Shown: positions 39,979 to 53,416 of the stretch, in pieces | Layout: every line of letters starts with the position of its first letter | Numbering within the stretch: position 1 is the first letter of the stretch | Source: Lactarius indigo | Lineage: Eukaryota > Basidiomycota > Agaricomycetes > Russulales > Russulaceae | Assembly (NCBI GenBank): GCA_025766275.1 | Contig: JAFKAC010000089.1 | Coordinates: 62,001 to 126,000, forward strand | DNA: 64,000 nucleotides | Direction: 5' to 3' | The notes under the pieces: generated by a model | Told to the model about the DNA's origin: nothing | Database searches by the model: none | The model's input: the letters and a program-made list of their open reading frames with translations, nothing else | Made by a program: the position numbers and the translations under genes

Positions 39979-41856
39979 CAACACCTCCAGCTTCACAACT
40001 GGCACAGTACTACTCCAACATAAAGAAGATGGCAAGAGACATCCCATTGGCTACTATTTGTCTACACTTAACGAGGCCAAATGAAACTATGACATCTACA
40101 ACCTGGAACTCCTTGCCATCATTAAGGCCTTCTGACATTGGAGACCCCTTCTGGCCAGATCTCCCCACAAGATCAAGGTATTTTCCAACCACCTCAATCT
40201 TCAATACTGGAAGTCACCACAAAAGATCAGCTGATGCATAGCCAGAGAAGTACTCAAACTCTCTGAATACAATTTTGAAATTTACCACATTAAGGGAACA
40301 TCCAATGGATGCACTGACACCCTCTCACGATGACCAGATTATGATCAAGGGGAAAATGACAATGAAGGAATCACAGTCCTGCTCAAAAGCGTCTTTGTAT
40401 GTGCAAGCACCTTGGAAGAACTACATCACCCACACTGGAGACCAGAAGTACTACCCAGTGACATGGCCCCACAACACCCTATCTACAAATGAGATAAAGC
40501 TAAGTTGAAGCCATGGATTGATGCTCACTGACTAAAAGACATTGAAGGAATGTGGTACAAAGATGCACATCCATTGTCACCGGTGGTATCCATGACAAGC
40601 ACACCATCATCGCTGCACACCATGACTCCCCTGTTTATGGTCATCCTGGCATCAAATGCACTATCCAACTTATGGAGCGACACTACTGGTGGCTGCAAAT
40701 GAAAAATGATATTACTGACTATGTCAAAGGCTGCACAGAATGCCAATGACACAAAGTCAATCATCACCCCATCAAGGCACCCCTATGACCCATATACCCA
40801 AAACCAGAAGCCCTACTGTTTGAGACAATTGCAGTGGACTTTATTACAAGACTTCCTGTCTCACGCAGATATGACTCCATCCTAACCATAACAGATCACA
40901 ATTGTACTAAAGCAGCAATATTTATCCCATGCAACAAAGAAATAACCACTGAAGGGATGGCTGCCCTGTATGTTTCCCACGTCTTCCCTTGATTTGGACT
41001 CCCTCTGTGTGTTATCAGTGACTGAGATCCCTGCTCCACATCAAAGTTCATGTGGGAGATATGCAAAATCCTTGGCATCAGCCAAAATATCTCCACAGCA
41101 TATCACCCACGCACTGATGGCCAATCGGAGCACACCAATCAGTGGCTAGAACAATATCTCTGATTTTGGGTTAACAAATGACAAGATGACTGTGTTCATT
41201 ATCTGCCAATGGCAGAATTCACACACAATAACTGGCCTCACAAAACTACATGGGAGTCACCCTTCTTTCTCTTATCAGGGTTCAACCCTTGCACTGATTG
41301 GGTCAATAGGCCTTCCCCTATTCCACAAGTCTCCTTAAGGCTAGATCAGTTCAAACAGGCACAGCAACATGCCTTCTCCTGCATGGTCAGGGCCCAAAAG
41401 TTGTGGATCAAGCATAAAGATATGCCCAGATTCAAAGGAGACCTTGTGTGGCTTGAAGGGCACCATCTATGCATGCATCAGCCAACCACAAAACTAGCTG
41501 CCAAACATCATGGACCTTTTAAGGTCATCTAGGTGATGTCCCCTGTCAACTATCACCTCAAACTTCCCACACAGTGGAGTATCCACGATGTCTTCCATAT
41601 AGATCTTCTCACACCTTATCATGAGACACCCACACAAGGACCAAATTACCAGCACCCACCACTGGATCTGGTAGATAACAAAGAAGAATACAAAGTCAAG
41701 AAGATTCTGGACTCTTGGCAATTTGGCAGAAGATGTTGGCTCCAGTATCTTGTCAAATGGAAGGGCTATTCAGACTCCAACAATCAGTGGATTGATAAGG
41801 ATGATGTCTTTGCCAATGAAGCTGTGCAGGAATTCAAACAATCAAATCCCAACTGA
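39979..41856 (+). pseudogene. pol: H2 RNase H, integrase and chromodomain
   Basis: Continues H2 after E: RNase H (HPIGYYLSTLNEA), HHCC finger (HPGIKCTIQLMERHYWW), integrase core (VDFITRLPV), a GPY/F module, and chromodomain (EYKVKKILDS, YLVKWKGYSDSNNQW). Several TGA stops, for example after ECQ. Confidence 0.85.
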
Positions 41857-43116
41857 GAAATGCACATAAGGGCCACCGCTAACCGTGATAAGTCCCCAGC
41901 ATCCTCTTTCCATATGTCCTCTGCCCAACACAATGACCAGCTCACACTCCTCTCCACCCTTGTCAATGACTCCTCCACCACACTTGTTAACCCTGACCAC
42001 CAGTAACACCACACCTGCTGAGTCCAACACCACCATCAGTACTACCATGCAGCATGAGAACCACCAGCCTATCACTGCTGAAGAATTGTACCAGACACTG
42101 CAATGATTCCCTATGCCCATATAGGGAGTTGTTGACAACAATACAACAGCAAATCAACCAACACCTCCACCACTCTATGCCCTTACCAACCCAGACACTG
42201 GTGAGCCCAAAACCTTCATCACTGAAGACAAACTCTTTTGGCTTCAAGCAGCTGTCCTATGTGGTGAAACCACTGAATGCTATACAGAAGTATGAGCAAG
42301 AATGGAAGGAGACAGCGTCATGGTGGCAGTGGGAGCAACTGCATATTGCCACCTGCTGACACAAGATGAGGATGGAGCAGAAGGAATACTGGATGAAGTT
42401 GAGGATGAAGACTACATTTGAGACCATTACCCCCAAAGGCACACATTCCTCAAATATGAATACTACACTGACAACCCTTTGACCACTCCCTTCCTCATTG
42501 ATGCATCAGGAAACCCTTTGCACCAAGGACAAGTTGCTGTGGCACAGGCAGCTCGTTACATGCCAATGGGCAAGCAAGACCCAGCTACCTGCTGTGTCAT
42601 TTCTGAAGAGTTCTGGGTCAATCGAGGACCCGATTACATTCTGTTCCTGATCAAGCTCCCCCATGGACAAACAGTACAAGCATCCCACATACAAGTTATC
42701 CAAGCAGGAGACCCCTTCATACTCAGATTAGCTCCAGGATCCAGTTTCCTCTATGGGAAACCACTCTATGCCACACCACACCCCCCCCAAAACAATTGTG
42801 CCATCATTCCACATGAAGAGTACTTCCTACTCCATGACCAACACCCCACCAACATACTACTTGAGCATATTGGGGACATCACATTAATTCAAGAACTCTG
42901 CCACTTTCACCAAGCAGCATTTGTTGAAGACCAGCTAGAACAGCACATTCAACGATTGCAGGAGGACAAGTGGTTGGCTGCAGAGGACAAAAAGGCAAGT
43001 GTGTACTGCCTTGAATGAGCTAACATACTGGAGCATATAGAAGATGAAGCAGAGTGCATGAGGAAGGAATCAATAGCAGACTAGTGAGGTGGGCCTCACT
43101 CCTAAAAAGGGGGTGA
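41857..43116 (+). pseudogene. H2 post-pol accessory gene
   Basis: Shifted open stretches at 42054-42359 and 42479-43018. The second (179 aa) has a conserved block SHIQVIQAGDPF, GKPLYATPHPP shared with H3 and a Gln/Glu-rich helical end. A purine tract (AAAAAGGGGGTG) precedes the LTR. Unknown function. Confidence 0.6.
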
Positions 43117-43521
43117 TGTTAAGGTATGGATTGTATTGTAAGATAGGAATGACTCATGGTCAGTCATAACTACAGCCCAGTATCAGTATTAATCATGGAC
43201 ACTTACAACATATCAGTCATCATTGTAGTTTGCATGTGATTGTGACTCATGTATGACTCATTCCTAGGATAGTGGTACTAGGGTTCGAGCTAGTTACACT
43301 ATTGGTTACCTATTGTTCTAGCAGCGCTTTAAAGCCCACACATATCTGTATAAGTAGTAGTTGCGGAAGACCAAGAGTCCCCATCTTGGTCTTCTTCAAT
43401 CCACCATCTTGACTTGTCTCTTGTCTGCCTTAGTCTTTAACTAAGAGTGCTTCCACTTCTACCAACCAAGGGTAGAGACTTCTTCATCCTTTGCTGCAGC
43501 GCATGCTAGAAGAGCCCCTGT
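43117..43521 (+). repeat. 3' LTR of H2 (family L3), truncated
   Basis: Starts TGTTAAGG after the H2 purine tract; a TATA-like box is followed by a 10-bp hairpin AAGACCAAGA/TCTTGGTCTT. The last roughly 80-100 bp of the LTR are missing, cut at 43521 by an L2 LTR. Confidence 0.85.
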
Positions 43522-44100
43522 TGTTATGATCTGATGCTTCGGACCTCAGTCACAGTATGTTTCTACCTTGCTTTTCCCCTTTGGTACTATACCTTGTTAC
43601 TGAAGGAGCTACTGCTACTAGTGGCGCTGTTCCCTTGTTCCAAATATCTCCCTGTCCCATTTGGTCTCTTTGATCTTGTGTGGACTTGTGTTCATGTTGT
43701 TTGGAACCTTGTCCTATATAAACCTGTACCATAGACTGTAGGAAGCCAGACTTGGCTTCGTTTGCAATCTAGCAACCTTGCTTTCATACTTTGGTGTGAC
43801 CTCACTCTGTTCCCCTCTTCTTGTGCATCCCCTACCTCAGTCCCTAATCAGGACACTTCAAAGTCTTTGCAGTAGAACTATATCAACACGTCACACCTGA
43901 TATACTCTGTGCACTAGCAAGATCAAGTGTAGAGAAGTGCTAGACACTTCAGGCGAGGAGCCCTACATTACAGAGTAGTGCTGCATATTGTGCCACACTT
44001 TTGCCACTTGTATTTCATAGCAATAAGACAACAGATGTCTTCACTTGATACTTGTGTGACTTAGAACCTCCAGAACCCATGCCCCTGCTAGGGCATAACA
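43522..44100 (+). mobile_element. LTR of family L2 without target duplication
   Basis: 579 bp, TGTTATGATC to GGCATAACA. Left flank CCTGT and right flank TTGGG differ, and the sequences on the two sides belong to different places: an L3 LTR and an H-type RT. It looks like a recombination joint between two L2 copies. Confidence 0.88.
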
Positions 44101-46390
44101 TTGGGACAGTCATTCATGTCTACATGGACAACATTGGTATTGTGACATGTGAAGGCCATGACCTTGATGCACATGTTGCAGCAGTCACTGACATTCTTTG
44201 CATCACTGAAAAGCACAATCTGTACTTCAAACTGGAGAAATGCTTCCACCAACCTTGGATGGATTACCTGGGGGCAATCCTTGAAAAGGGGGTAACACAT
44301 ATGGACCTGGTAAAAATTCACAGCATCAAAGATTGGCCAACACCAAACAAAGTCAGGGATGTGAGATCCTTCCTTGGCTTTTGTAATTTTTACCATCTCT
44401 TTATCCAAGGTTTCACAACCCATGCACGACCGCTAAATTGACTCACAAGGAAAGATGCAGAGTGGAGATGGACAGATGAAGAGGACAATGCCTTCCAAAC
44501 ACTCAAACAACTCATAACAGAAGAACCAGTGCTTGTGCACCCATGTCTACAGTGGGTGCAGTACTCCTACAGAAGAAAAGCGATGGGCAAAAGCACCCCA
44601 TAGGATACTACTCAGCAACCCTTAATGAGGCAGAATGCAACTATGACATATATGACCTTGAGCTGTTGGCCATAGCCAAAGCCCTCCACCACTGGAGACC
44701 CCTTCTTGCTGGGTCTTCTAGTAAGATCAAGATCTTCTCTGACCACCTCAACCTCTAATACTGGAAGACCCCACAGAAGATCAGTAGACAAGTGGCACAA
44801 GAAATACTAGAACTGATGGAATACAACTTCAAGATCCGTCACATCAAAGGAAAAAATAACAGTAGAGCCAACACACTCTCTAAAAGACCAGACTACAATC
44901 AAGGAGAGGAGGACAACTGAGGTGTAGTAGTACTCCCACCTGAGGTATTCATATGAGCAGTTAACGTGGCATGTACTCTCAAAATATACCCGATGCTACA
45001 ACAACCGAGACACTGGCAAGACCCTATTATCATTGAATCCTGGGTCAACACACATCAATTAAAAGAAATTGATGGAGAATGGTATAAGGATGGACACCTC
45101 ATGGTCACAGGACCTGCCTCTACTCACAGAATCATCATCCACGACCACCATAACCCCATGGTCCATGGCCATCCAGGCATCTCAAGGATGCAAAGAATAA
45201 TAGAATGACACTATTGGTGGCCATGCATTCACAAGGATGTGTATGAAATGAGTATGTAACGGGGTGTGCAGAGTGCCAACAAAACAAAGTCAACACAAGA
45301 CCTATGAGGGCTCCCCTCCATCCCATTACACCACTGATGGACGCCCCTCCTTTCCATACCATCGTGTTGGACTTTATCACTAAGCTCCCCCCTTCTCAGG
45401 GGTTCAATAGCATCCTAACTGTCACAGATCATGATTGTAGCAAAGTGTCAATATTTATCCCATGCAATGAAGAAATCACAGCTGAAGGAACAGCACTTCT
45501 GTATGTCAATCATGTGTTTAAACAGTTCAGATTACTGCATAAAGTCATTAGTGATCGAGACCCATACTTCACCTTGAAGTTCACTTGGGAAGCATGTTGA
45601 ATCTTGGGGATCCAGCAGAATATCTCAACTGCATACCATCTGCATACTGATGGACAAAGTCAGAGTGAACCAATCAATGGTTGGAGCAATATCTTTGGTT
45701 CTGGGCCAATGAGTGTCAAGATAACTGGGCTTCTTATCTGCCAATAGCTGAATTTGTGCATAACAACTGGCCCCATGAGCATACAAAGAAATCACCATTC
45801 ATGCTCCTGATGGGGTACAACCCAGTTGCTGATTGGATAGATAAGCCATTGCCCATCCCTAATGTCATCACACACTTAACACAACTGAAAGAAGCCAGAT
45901 GCCAGGCACAAGACCTTATCAGAAAGGCACAAGAAGGATGGGTGAAACATAAAGATATGCCCAAGTACAAGATTGGTGACCAAGTATGGTTAGAAGGAAA
46001 ACACCTCCGAACCAATCAGCCCACAGCAAAACTAGCGGTGCGATGCGACAGCCCCTTTCGTATCATCCAGGTGATGTCCCCTTATAATTATCACCTTGAA
46101 CTTCCCACACAGTGGAGCATCCATCTGGTGTTCCACATAGACCTTCTCATGCTGTACAAACACACCTCCTTTCACAGAGAGAATGTCCCAAGATTGCCAC
46201 CAGACCTAATAGAAGGGGAAGAAGAATATAAAGTCAAAGCCATCCTGGATGCTCAGCATTATGGCAGACGTAAACAGCTCCAATATCTTATCAAATGGAA
46301 GGGATATCCTGACTTGGACAATCAGTGGGTTGATAAGGATGACATATTCACCCCAGAGGCAATTACAGAGTTTGAAAAGAAAAGGACCCG
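44101..46390 (+). pseudogene. pol: H3 pol fragment (RT end, RNase H, IN, chromodomain)
   Basis: Starts inside RT at VIHVYMDNIG, where the YMDD motif has become YMDN. RNase H (HPIGYYSATLNEAE), integrase finger (HGHPGISRMQRIIE), core (LDFITKLPPS, ISDRDPYF), GPY/F and chromodomain (EYKVKAILDA, YLIKWKGYPDLDNQW). Breaks are mostly single stops. The chromodomain part is open from 45681 to 46835. Confidence 0.86.
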
Positions 46391-48243
46391 CAGGGTTATA
46401 AGTGAGGATGATGACACACAAGAGCAGTATCCCCTCTTCATCCAAGCATTACATTCCTTTCATATGCTTACATCCCCTTTGCACCATGTCACTACCACTG
46501 CACAACTCCTAGACCAACTCACACAGGAGTCCACCGCCATCATTAACAACAATGATGCCACTGAAGTTCTGGCACCCAACAGACTCATCCCTTATGTGCC
46601 TGTCAGGGTGCAACCAGGGCATATCACTGTGCAAGAATGGGCGGCGGTACTCACCCATTTCCCTAATCCCATGCACCCGCCAGACGATGCTGAGCAGCAT
46701 GCTGTTGCTCATGTCTTCCACAATGAGCATGGTGAGCAAGAGCCCTTCACCATTGTCCCCCCAAGCAACAACCTCACCGGCATTTACAGAGTTTTCCCAA
46801 GCAGTTGCAACATCACAGGACCTACTGGAGTATGAGAAGAAGGGGTGGAAGAAGGTAGCAGAGGAGTGGCAGAAGGAGCAACTTGCATCAGCACAGAGGA
46901 GGCTGAGTGAAATGCAGGAGCACAAACAGAGGTGGAAGATGTTGAGGATGACCCTGATGACAAAGATTACTACCTGGCAAGACATCCCCTTATCTGAGCA
47001 CACAGCAACCCTACTAATCCCAGGATCACTCCATGGCTCATCAACACCAATGGAGCCCCCATGTTTAGAGGATGTGTGTGCATCCCCAGAGCCACAGCAC
47101 ACACCCCCTTCTCACTTGATGATGACCCAGCTTGTGTCATTGCACCAGAAGGGTTCCAGGTCAATCAGCAACCCAATCACATTCCATTCCCCATCACTGG
47201 CCTGGATGGCATAACCCTGGACACCTCTCATATCCAGGTCATCTCAGAGGCCAACCCATTTATGTTGGGAGTAATTCCAGGTTTGCCCCATCTCTATGCT
47301 AAGCCCCTTTACGCTACTGCATACATCCCCACTAAACAATGACCTTGCTACCTGCATGAGGACCTCTTCCTCCTCAGACCCAGCAAGCCCACAGACCATG
47401 TGCTCCACTGCTGTTATGCCACTACAGGAGCGTAAGGTACGACCTGTACCAAGTCAGTCAAGTCACGGTAGCGCAAGCTCTAAGGCTCAGCTTCAGCAGG
47501 ATGATGCACAAGGATCACAAGGATGATAGTCACTTGGATCATAGAGGAAGGCTAAGACTCGAAGGTCTAGCAAAGGCGAGGAGTTCTTGAGACAGGGGAA
47601 GGCACGAAGGCGTCCGTCTTAGACAAGTGTAGTATTACACAAGAAGTCTAGTCTACCGTACAAGCTAGGTATGACTAGGGTTAAATAGCAATCGTGGTGT
47701 ATGGTTGTTACAAATAGATGGCGCCATCGCCAGGTCGAGGAATAAAGGGATAGGCATAAAGGGAACAAGGCGTGGATGTATTGGGAACAAAGGGGGATCA
47801 CGTGGGGTTGCACGTGGATGGGAACAAGTTGGAAACTAGCACATGTTGAACTTTATCAGAAGAGAGCATCGATAAGTAGGGCACGCAATAGGAACTGGTT
47901 AATTGTAAAGTCCGCATAATCATACAGGGCTCGTATAGTGCGAGGAAAGGAATAGTAACATGTGAAAGGACGAGTCCCAAAGAAAATCATAACAACCGCA
48001 TCAGTGACAAGATGCTCACAGCTGAAGTAACATGCTACCATGCTGCCATCTTCAAGCAAGAGCATCTTCAACAACACATTTGTCAGTTGAGGGCAATGCT
48101 CCAGTGCACACAGGATGACACTTGTGACTGCCTCTACCAACTGGAGCTGGCAAATGTACTTGAACGGATCAACCTGGAGCAAGAGGATTGGCCAATCCAA
48201 GACTGTCTGTGAGTCTGAGGTCTCATGCTAAACAGAGGGTGAT
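46391..48243 (+). pseudogene. H3 post-pol accessory gene, split by a solo LTR
   Basis: Follows the chromodomain in frame, then continues in shifted frames. The block SHIQVISEANPF, GLPHLYAKPLYATAY matches H2. After the LTR (47412-47994) a helical tail resumes (48012-48212, QLRAMLQCTQDD) and ends before a short purine tract at 48230-48243. Confidence 0.62.
47412..47994 (-). mobile_element. Solo LTR, family L6
   Basis: 583 bp, TGTTATGCC to TCATAACA. Flanks ACTGC (47407-47411) and ACCGC (47995-47999) differ by one transition and are probably the target duplication. Similar to 55155-55740. Confidence 0.82.
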
Positions 48244-48782
48244 GTTATGTTTTGGGTTGTGGACACTTACCTATCAGGATGTGACTTCTTTGGTAAGGTG
48301 TAATATGTCATGGACTTCATGTGGATGTAACACATGTACAATAAGTGATGACTCAATCCTAGTACTAGTAGTAGTAGTACTAGGGTTTGCTCTACTTATG
48401 CAATTCATTGGACACTTCACAGGTGGCACTTCAAAGCTCAACCTAACTTGTATTTAAGATAGTAGGCAATGACCAAGATACACCATCTTGGTCTTCTTCA
48501 TTCATCACTTGTCTTCTCTTCTCAATCCCTACTTTCACAAACCACCTTGTACTATCATGAGTACAACAAGACTGCCTTTGGGCATAGCACTTGCAAGTGT
48601 CTACATCTGCCTTCATGCCATACACTGTCAAGTGTGATCTATTTGCTAAGTCCTTGTTGTCACCCTAAATTGAGCTCAAGTCAAGCTAATGTCATGATGG
48701 CATTACATAGGTGGCTTGCTCATTTGTGATGCAACACAACAGAAAGTGAGCACATGAGTCAATGAACAATGAGACAATAACA
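48244..48782 (+). repeat. 3' LTR of H3 (family L4)
   Basis: TGTTATGTTTTGG to GACAATAACA, about 539 bp, right after the H3 purine tract. It has a TATA-like box (TATTTAAG) and a perfect 9-bp hairpin GACCAAGAT/ATCTTGGTC (48469-48491 region). Confidence 0.78.
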
Positions 48783-48844
48783 TAGGATTGCTCTTATAAT
48801 ATTAATCACACATAGTAAGCAATGAAAAAAAATCAATTCTGAGC

Positions 48845-50366
48845 CTATTCAACACTAGCTGGGTACTGTAACTTTGAGATGTCAAGCGCTCCAATCAAGA
48901 ACACCACGGCAATCACAATCAGAATGAGTAACAACAAGAATAGAAAGGCAATAAATGTGATAGCAATTTGGTCACACCACATTGATGAGGAGTACTTTAC
49001 AGGAGGTTCCACCAATAGTTCCTTTGAGGTGACCAGGGCCTTGAGATGGATTTCAGAACATGTCCCATGATAAGCACAATACACACCTTCTGAGGTTGAT
49101 AATGCCATATTTTCAACTTGTATGGAGCTTTTCCCAAGGACACTGTAACTACTGTGCACTGATTGCCAGGGTTGACAAAAGCCTGCATTAAAAAGGTAAG
49201 CAATCAATTTGTTTCATGGCCATATATGGCTTACCTCAACAACCTGTATGAGCTGGCCATGAACTGCAACATGTCAATGGTTTGTCCAAAAGGTGGATAA
49301 GGTGGGTGCTTACCTCTGTGGTGGATCTCACCAACCAGCTGGCCACTGATCCAGTTGAACACCTGTGTGAAGCCATCATCACCACCTACAACAATGAGAT
49401 TCCCTTGTGGCAGTGACTTGGTTTGAAGAATACAGTTTGTCTCTATAGGGAAAGTGAATGTCTGAACCCTTTCCATGCTTGGAAACTGATATTTGTCAAT
49501 GCCATCTTTGAGATTGGATACAAGCAATAGCTTGCCATTGTGGTTTGGGGCTGCATAGCTGCTGTTTATAGCTGAGAACAAAATTAAAAAGAGAGGTGTT
49601 AGGAGCTGTACATCCAACTGTTCAGCCCTTTTGACCACCTCTTCTCCCAAGGGTCTATCAAATAACATATGCTGTAATGATACTTGAGCCAAGAGGGAAA
49701 TGGATAAATGTGCACACTTACCACTCATGATTATCTAAATAGCACATGACAACACTTGCCCCATTGTCACAAAATTGAGTGCACCTGCCATATCCCTCAG
49801 ATATAATTGGTGATGAAAGAACTGGAACCAATTTGTTCCCTTTGATCCTCCATAACAGGGCTGAATCCACACAGATAGAGGCAATATGGTCATGGGTTTT
49901 GTCATACACAATCTCCTCAATGGCCCTTTTCCTGCCTGATACACCAAGACTATCATGGTATGACTAAGAGCAATGGAAATAAGATTGATTCAGACTGTCA
50001 AAGTAATTTTGATTACCATTTCACTTTCACTCTGGAAAAGATGAAGATCTCTGCTGGTGAACCCAACAACAAAGCGACTGTTATCACAACTTGCCCAGGA
50101 TACGGCTGTAGCTGTGCCATTGAAAGGCTGTTCTACTGTGAAAAGCCTCTCACCAGAGGCAACAGACCAGATAACTATCCTAGAATTGTCACCTAACTGT
50201 TCATGAGCTGAGCAAAGTACGGAGGAGACACAACACAAGAACACACACCAATACTTATTAGACAAGTCTTATCCAGGCTGAGAGTGAGATGATTAATGGC
50301 TTTCATATGACAGCAAAGGGTGTTCTGGGGCATGAACTCTACAGTACTAGAAGTTGGGGATGACAT
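48845..50366 (-). CDS. WD40-repeat protein with C-terminal membrane anchor (8 exons)
   Basis: Intact host gene, minus strand. Predicted exons: 50366-50247, 50196-50017, 49963-49722, 49671-49612, 49561-49314, 49263-49235, 49182-49087, 49039-48845. All seven introns (47-53 nt) have GT...AG ends, and exon lengths sum to 1170, giving 389 aa without a stop. ATG at 50366. WD-like repeats are visible (SRIVIWSVASGERLFTV; LIVVGGDDGFTQVFNW). Near the C-terminus a run of about 24 hydrophobic residues (ITFIAFLFLLLLILIV) forms a tail anchor, followed by about 17 residues. A WD40 propeller with one C-terminal membrane segment recalls Sec12-like proteins but no diagnostic motif is seen. It is the only clearly intact host gene here. 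Confidence 0.85.
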
Positions 50367-51589
50367 TGTTGGTTGATGCATTTCTCATCAGGTGAATGAA
50401 CAAATTTTAATGTGTTCACACCTTGCGTTAGTTAGCCCAATAAGCATTGCATCATTATTGTATTCAATTGGTAGGTATACATGGATAAGTGTGACAATTA
50501 ACAACACCCAGTTTTCAATCACAAGACAAACAAAATAGCCCAGGGGTATGACCAGAACAACAGTGAATCACCAACCAGCTGAAGTGCAGATGCCAAGAAA
50601 ACAATGATAGTGAAATGGAATGAAACAAGCAAAAGTGGGCATCCGATGACATCATGTGGCATATAAACCCAGGGGCTACATGGCTGAAGAAGACATCACA
50701 CATGGGACTAGCTACAATCTCATGTGCATTTGGCTGTGTAGTGCACATGTATTTCACTATACCAGAAATTTCTGTGGCAATGTTTCACTTGGTTCTCATC
50801 TTCCTTGGGTGGTTGTCCTTGCTGGCTGGTTTCCTCCACTGCCAGGTTTAGTGAATAAAACATAAATATAATAAAATATCTTAGTAGACACAACAAAGCT
50901 AGCCTTTTTGTTTTTTTGCCTCACTAGTGGTATTCATCACTCAAGGGGGTCATTGCTGATGATTGAGGCTGCTAGCAAGTTCAGCATAACTGGAATGGAG
51001 CAATCAGTGAGAGGCAGATTCCTCCATTCTCACCTGACTTATTGTCATGCACAGCAGATATTACTGACCCTTGTCTGCTGCAGATACATCAAGTGAGATC
51101 ACCCTAGGCAATACATATATACTCTGTGCTTTCATTCTTGCCTATTATCACACAAGGTGGCAGATATTAGCAACAAGGTCATTGCATGCAAGAAACAAAT
51201 AACCATCTAAGTAAGTCACACTGGCTGTTATATTGCAGTCAATTTCTACTGCTGAAGCTACTCAACATTGCTTGGTGGATCTCATACATGTATACCAGGT
51301 GCCAACCAATTGTATGATCCAGTTATCCTTGCCATCCAGTGTTCCCAGTCTTTGAGATGAGGTTAGTTGTCACCATTCAACTATAAGAAGTTGAAGAAGT
51401 TGCCATTATGTGGTCATATACCAAAAATTGGTCCTATCTCCAAATGTCGGATCAATGAGGCATGGGTTCACACTCTTTGTCTTGCTCACTCTTACCATCC
51501 CAGGATGGCATGGTAATTGATCTCCACAAAGCCACAACACTCCCACTATTGCCCACTATATCCCAAATCTACACATATCTCTCCCTATC
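50367..51589. other. CpG-poor DNA without a recognised gene
   Basis: Contains the likely promoter of the WD40 gene at its left end. Short open stretches exist (for example 50654-50865) but show no family resemblance or splice-supported structure. Confidence 0.5.
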
Positions 51590-52560
51590 ATGAGAGATCC
51601 TCAATATCATCTACCATCTTTGTCACTTTCCCTTGTCTGCATCAAGGGGAGTTGGGAAGGCTATTGCTCACCTCCTCCATTATGTATTCATATTCACCAT
51701 TTTAGTACAGTTCATTCTATCTGGCATGTCAGGGGTTATGTTGCACCTGGCATCACAGGTTCATGCTGTTGCTTGAAACACACACTCAATCATGTTACCT
51801 ATTTGTACCCTTCCTGTACCCGTCAAGAACATATTCTGTGTGGAGATTAGCAATGGGACACTATCTCCACTTGATGTGGATAAACTGCTGTCATGGCATC
51901 CATTTCTCATCAATGAGGACATACATTGGCCCTGCAGTGGACTTTGTGATCCACAAGGCAACCAACATCACCTCCATTGTGTTGGTGCTCATACATGCAA
52001 GTGACCTCATTCAACATCATGAACTGTCAGACAAGCTCAAGGACTTTCTTCAATGTGCTTGGGCATCAGAACTCTCCTCTGGATCTCATGTTGCCCTTGT
52101 CAAGACTATGATCAATGAGTAAATCAACACAGTTCAAAAAAGATGCCCCTAAACAGTGTTTCAGGATGTTGCTGGAACACAATGCCATCTTCACCAAATT
52201 GCAAGCTGACCTGCTTCCAGGCTTGTTATCAAGACTTGTAGCATTCAATTGGGTTCACTGTTCCAAACAGGCTATTTTTTCCAAAGCACTTGCTCTCATT
52301 GAGGATACCACAACTGCCCATGCACATCACCTTGTCATGCATGGCGATTCTGTATACCATGACCTCCACTTCCTGGAATCCATTGCCCTGGAGATATCAA
52401 GTTCATTGGCTACTGAAGGTGCAGCTGTAAGGTGGGAGAAGGAGGAAATAAACTCCAGGTCGTTGACCATTTTCAGTGGACACCAAGGTGCACTATGCAT
52501 ATTAGAAGGTCAAGGTGCCAATTTGCACCACATCAGTAATCTCTGAAGAGAGGCAACAGA
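51590..52560 (+). pseudogene. Unrecognised gene remnant
   Basis: Successive open stretches in different frames (51763-52122, then 52115-52546, 143 aa) read like protein, for example LKDFLQCAWASELSSGSHVALVK, and then FRMLLEHNAIFTKLQADLLPG and LVMHGDSVYHDLHFLESIAL. They overlap around 52115 in different frames, suggesting an intron or a frameshift. I do not recognise the family. Confidence 0.35.
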
Positions 52561-53032
52561 GTTGTTGTCCTTAGGTATTCATGCATTCAATGGCATGTGA
52601 AGTGACCTCACTGCTCTCAGTGAGCACCAGACTGGCCCAAAAATTGCACAGTTCCATGTTCCTGCTAACAAACAGAACAGCAAATTTAAAGGATGGGTAA
52701 GGAGGATAGAGGCCTGATGTGTCTTGATGCTGGCTCAGGTGCCTTGAAGGTATGAAATCATATTTAACACAATCTCATCTAACACCTTTGTTCCAGAGGC
52801 ATGGTCATTAGAGTACATTATATGTATATAATATCTGAATATGTGTAAAGCTGAGCCATTCAATGGTAGTGACTTGTAGTTCCAACTTTTGGGTGGACAT
52901 GACAACATATTGAAGTGTTAATAATACATGCAAGTTGCTAATTAGAAGGAGTTGGGCACCACCTAAAGAGGAAGGAGCAAGCTGTGGTTCAAACCAGAGC
53001 ACTTGGCTCAGCTCATCTAATTGTCATTCAAC

Positions 53033-53288
53033 TGTTATTTGTGGTTAAAGCGTCGCTGTTTCCACCTATTCTGTGACTGTACATTGCCCTAAGTGGAGTT
53101 ACCTTATTTGGATATGCTTAGTCAGGTTGATATATCCTGCAGAGGACGGAAAATATCCCTTTAGTCTTATATCCTCCTCTGCAGGTGAGTAACTAGTTTT
53201 ACCTTGATCAATATAGTCTTATATCCTCCTCTGCAGTCCCCTTGTGTCCTCTGTGACTCAAGGGCCCTCTATAGGTCGCATTCCAACA
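53033..53288 (-). repeat. 256-bp LTR-like repeat, copy 1
   Basis: Plus strand TGTTATTTG to TTCCAACA, flanked by a perfect duplication TCAAC (53028-53032, 53289-53293). Contains CTGCAGAGGAGGATATAAG twice (reverse strand). Two more copies lie at 57601 and 58533. Confidence 0.82.
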
Positions 53289-53416
53289 TCAACTACATCA
53301 CTTCTCCCACACACTAAAAAATGACTGAATACTCTGTGAGTCCAAAGTCTGTTGACTTGAAAATTCAGATTTTGGAATCATGTTATTAATCCATTAGCTA
53401 TAGGCACACCAGTTCC

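Noticed and set aside
48845..50366. Calling the WD40 gene Sec12
   Set aside because: Topology is similar but I see no diagnostic motif and the repeats are degenerate.
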